Source of the DNA: Candidatus Izemoplasmatales bacterium
Lineage (GTDB): Bacteria > Bacillota_I > Bacilli_A > Izemoplasmatales > Hujiaoplasmataceae
NCBI GenBank assembly: GCA_028694875.1
Contig: JAQVKB010000063.1
Coordinates: forward strand, 1-6,690
Reading direction: 5' to 3'
DNA length: 6,690 bases
A program made the translations under genes and the position numbers. The first letter of the stretch is position 1; every line of letters begins with the position of its first letter. A model generated the notes under the pieces. It searched no databases, had not been told where the DNA came from, and worked only from the letters and a program-made list of their open reading frames with translations. Shown piece after piece: positions 5,944-6,690 of this stretch.

Positions 5944-5950
5944 GGAGGTG
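5944..5950 (+). promoter_or_regulatory. Ribosome binding site that fixes a GTG start
   Basis: GGAGGTG at 5944-5950 lies 5 bases before GTG 5956. An earlier in-frame GTG at 5950 overlaps the site, and the first in-frame ATG (5977) is too far away. Confidence 0.7.
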
Positions 5951-5955
5951 TGATT

Positions 5956-6690
5956 GTGACCATTTGGAAGATCTCGATGTTATTCCTTGTGACATTTGCC
6001 GATGTGCGAACATTTCTGCTCGGTCTTTTGACGGGTTTTGTCTTGCTTGCTTTGTTCGTCGCCTTGATTTTGGTCACAGAACGCCAAACAAAATCGAAAA
6101 TTCGTTTCTCGAAAATGACGAGTCTTGATGATCAAACCGTACAAAAAATGATTGAAGCAAGACAAACAGAAATGCTCGAGACGGCGAAAATCACCGACGC
6201 TGCCTACTTCAAAGTTGCGTTTGATTTGTCCTTCGAACTGATGAATGAGATTGCCAGGTATTATTTCCCAGAGTCGAAATACCCGATGTATGAACTCTCT
6301 GTTCAAGAAATCATCGATTTGGCGAGATATATTACGGATCGACTAGAGACTCTCGTCAATGGTCGATTTATACGCCGTTTCAAAAATTACCGAGTTTCTA
6401 CCATCATCAACTTAATCAACAAGAAAAAAGCGATTGACAATTCGAAATTGATGAAACTTTCAAAGAAACTCAAAGTCAACAAAATCATTGCGGTTGGGAA
6501 AACAGTTCTCAATTATGCCAACCCAATTTTCTGGTTCCGAAAACTCGCCATCAAACCATCGACGACGCTCGTGACCAAAGAGGCGTGCAAGTACATCATC
6601 TCGATTTTTGGGGAAGAAACCAACAAAATCTATTCCAAAAAGTATCGTCAAACCGCAGAGGAAATTGCCAAAGCGGAAGCCGATTTTGAT
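5956..6690 (+). CDS. Membrane-anchored helical protein of unknown function (3' end cut by the window)
   Basis: The frame is open from GTG 5956 to the window edge, 245 codons with no stop, so the C-terminus is missing. The protein begins with a short stretch and one strong hydrophobic helix at about 20-40 (FLLGLLTGFVLLALFVALIL), followed by TERQTKSKIR, which suggests a cytoplasmic location for the rest. The remainder is charged, Lys-rich and mostly helical, with recognisable blocks: FELMNEIARYYFPES, YELSVQEIIDLARYITDRLE, a basic stretch (GRFIRRFKNYR) and YANPIFWFRKLAIKPSTT. From memory, the order 'helix with ARxYxP, then ELSVxEII, then a basic helical segment' resembles the membrane-proximal part of some bacterial GTPase-domain proteins. 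No P-loop is present in the visible part, so this is only a weak suggestion. It is divergent from the phosphatase gene and has its own promoter. Confidence 0.8.
   Translation, partial: MTIWKISMLFLVTFADVRTFLLGLLTGFVLLALFVALILVTERQTKSKIRFSKMTSLDDQTVQKMIEARQTEMLETAKITDAAYFKVAFDLSFELMNEIARYYFPESKYPMYELSVQEIIDLARYITDRLETLVNGRFIRRFKNYRVSTIINLINKKKAIDNSKLMKLSKKLKVNKIIAVGKTVLNYANPIFWFRKLAIKPSTTLVTKEACKYIISIFGEETNKIYSKKYRQTAEEIAKAEADFD

Noticed and set aside
5980..6306. Minus-strand open frame opposite the gene at 5956
   Set aside because: The plus frame is open to the window edge with a promoter, a strong ribosome site and a sensible membrane helix; the minus frame has none of these.

Overview
The window looks like a chromosomal segment from a low-to-moderate GC bacterium of the Bacillota or a related Mycoplasmatota lineage. 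The evidence is the gene order ftsY-ylxM-ffh, strong AGGAGG-type ribosome binding sites, TATAAT promoters (one clearly extended with TG), compact spacing and GTG/TTG starts. UGA is read as stop: it ends ftsY at a plausible length, and tryptophans are TGG. I see no mobile element, CRISPR array, rRNA or tRNA gene.

Layout. (1) Positions 1-535 hold the 3' end of topA (DNA topoisomerase I), cut by the window edge and showing three Cys4 zinc fingers; a terminator starts inside its stop codon. (2) Positions 593-3339 hold the signal recognition particle (SRP) operon. A promoter with a TGnTATAAT box and a perfect inverted repeat over its -35 region drives ftsY, ylxM and ffh. ftsY and ylxM overlap by 17 bases, ylxM and ffh are 2 bases apart, and the operon ends in a terminator built into the last codons of ffh. 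FtsY is the SRP receptor, Ffh the SRP GTPase, and YlxM a small helix-turn-helix protein that usually accompanies them. (3) Positions 3384-4983 hold a single-gene unit for a protein with an N-terminal XRE/HTH_3 DNA-binding domain, about four membrane helices and a large predicted extracytoplasmic domain with a propeller-like repeat pattern. This is the most unusual gene here. It has its own promoter, a very short leader and a TTG start. (4) Positions 5001-5834, on the minus strand, hold a Cof-type (HAD-IIB) phosphatase that converges on the XRE gene; the two have separate, abutting terminators. (5) From 5956 to the window edge, divergent from the phosphatase, runs the 5' part of a membrane-anchored helical protein of unknown function.

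The SRP genes act together in co-translational targeting of membrane proteins. The remaining genes look like separate transcription units with no evident pathway link. No gap between genes exceeds 125 bases. The gaps are accounted for by promoters and terminators, and no riboswitch or small RNA gene was seen in them.
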